DNA from: Zygaena filipendulae
Taxonomy: Eukaryota > Arthropoda > Insecta > Lepidoptera > Zygaenidae
Direction of reading: 5' to 3'
Length of the DNA: 64,000 bases
Assembly: GCA_907165275.2 (NCBI GenBank)
Contig: OU015678.1
Location: 2,480,001 to 2,544,000 of the forward strand
In this document: one piece after another, positions 63,627-64,000 of the stretch
How the letters are laid out: every line of letters starts with the position of its first letter
Position numbering within the stretch: position 1 is the first letter of the stretch
Program-made: the position numbers and the translations under genes
Notes under the pieces: model-generated
Told to the model about the DNA's origin: nothing
What the model saw: only the letters and a program-made list of their open reading frames with translations
Database searches by the model: none

Positions 63627-63715
63627 TTAAATTTTGCATGCACGTCGTCAGGGGCACAGAAAAGGACTTTTTATCCCGGAATTCTTGCGGAAACTCCGAA
63701 ATAACCGCGGGTGAA
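63627..63715 (+). repeat. Core repeat, 5'-truncated
   Basis: ATTTTGCATGCACGTCGTCA, TCCCGGAATTCTTGCGG and GGGTGAAACAGCTCGTA. Confidence 0.65.
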
Positions 63716-63931
63716 ACAGCTCGTACAATAAAACCACAAGGTATGCTTATTCGCTGTGACGGCGGGGGTTCCGAGAGCAAAAGGGACTCTTTTCTAGTGT
63801 AAACTGTTTCATAGCTATTGTCTGGATTCTTTTTCTTGGGAGATAACACTGCCAGCGACGCAGCCCCTAAGATCAGGAGCGACCTGTAGGGGGAGCACGA
63901 ATTTTTTCGCTCTCGTCTAGTCGATATCGAG

Positions 63932-64000
63932 CATTTTTTTTGTATGGAAAATGAACAGCGCCATCTATCCAGTGTCGTTCATTTTCCATACAAAAAAACG
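63932..64000. mobile_element. Hairpin element running off the window end
   Basis: TTTTTTTGTATGGAAAATGAA and TTCATTTTCCATACAAAAAAA are mirrored around AGCGCCATCTATCCAGTG. It is a 23-bp or longer inverted repeat that may extend beyond base 64000. Confidence 0.7.

Overview
The window looks like a gene-poor, repeat-saturated stretch of a lepidopteran (butterfly or moth) nuclear genome. The main evidence is a short interspersed repeat with a CCGCGG-rich core and an AATATTATAAATGCGAAAG edge, present in about fifty intact or broken copies on both strands. tRNA-derived SINEs with A and B boxes, LINE 3' ends of lepidopteran type and many terminal-inverted-repeat MITEs support the same view. I found no convincing intact host protein gene, no rRNA and no functional tRNA. 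Most open reading frames are chance frames through repeats. The species cannot be determined from this sequence alone.

Layout. 1-8 kb: a mariner-like MITE (98-437), many copies of the core repeat, a decayed LINE reverse-transcriptase 3' end (3313-3912), a GACGTCA MITE and an 18-bp tandem array. 8-15 kb: SINE fragments, a small hairpin abutting a GATAAGC MITE, a foldback element, the first CWG-target-site MITE (10223-10432) and a large inverted pair of core repeats (13697-14320). 15.08-15.65 kb: a 92-bp minisatellite whose six units each keep a CACGTG E-box. 17-25 kb: an intact tRNA-type SINE, several LINE 3' ends and a GATAAGC MITE. 25-35 kb: a hAT-type MITE with a perfect 8-bp target duplication, a perfect 23-bp-stem hairpin, and further MITEs. 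35-45 kb: nested insertions, a 237-bp TTA MITE inside a core repeat, and an 82-bp (TA)n. 45-51 kb: more MITEs and the longest stretch without recognised repeats (about 48.25-49.97 kb).

The most informative locus is 51051-54607, a decayed PIF/Harbinger DNA transposon. It keeps short imperfect terminal inverted repeats, a likely 3-bp CAG target duplication, and a four-exon transposase pseudogene with recognisable HARBI1-type motifs (ATGSYQ, GCIDGTH, PGSTHDS). It sits inside a dispersed repeat whose uninterrupted relatives elsewhere in the window give the pre-insertion site. Its first exon occurs twice, and the two copies carry different disabling mutations. A MITE family with similar ends (GGCCCTTATTCAC) and CWG target duplications occurs seven times in the window and may be its non-autonomous partner. 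A second MITE family (237 bp, TTA duplications) also fits the Harbinger pattern. 55-64 kb: TTA MITEs, a SINE with its target duplication, core repeats, and a 177-bp TA-flanked MITE nested inside a tRNA-type SINE.

The window is best read as a record of repeated and nested transposition rather than as a set of cooperating genes. All coordinates of diverged repeats are approximate to about 10-20 bp.
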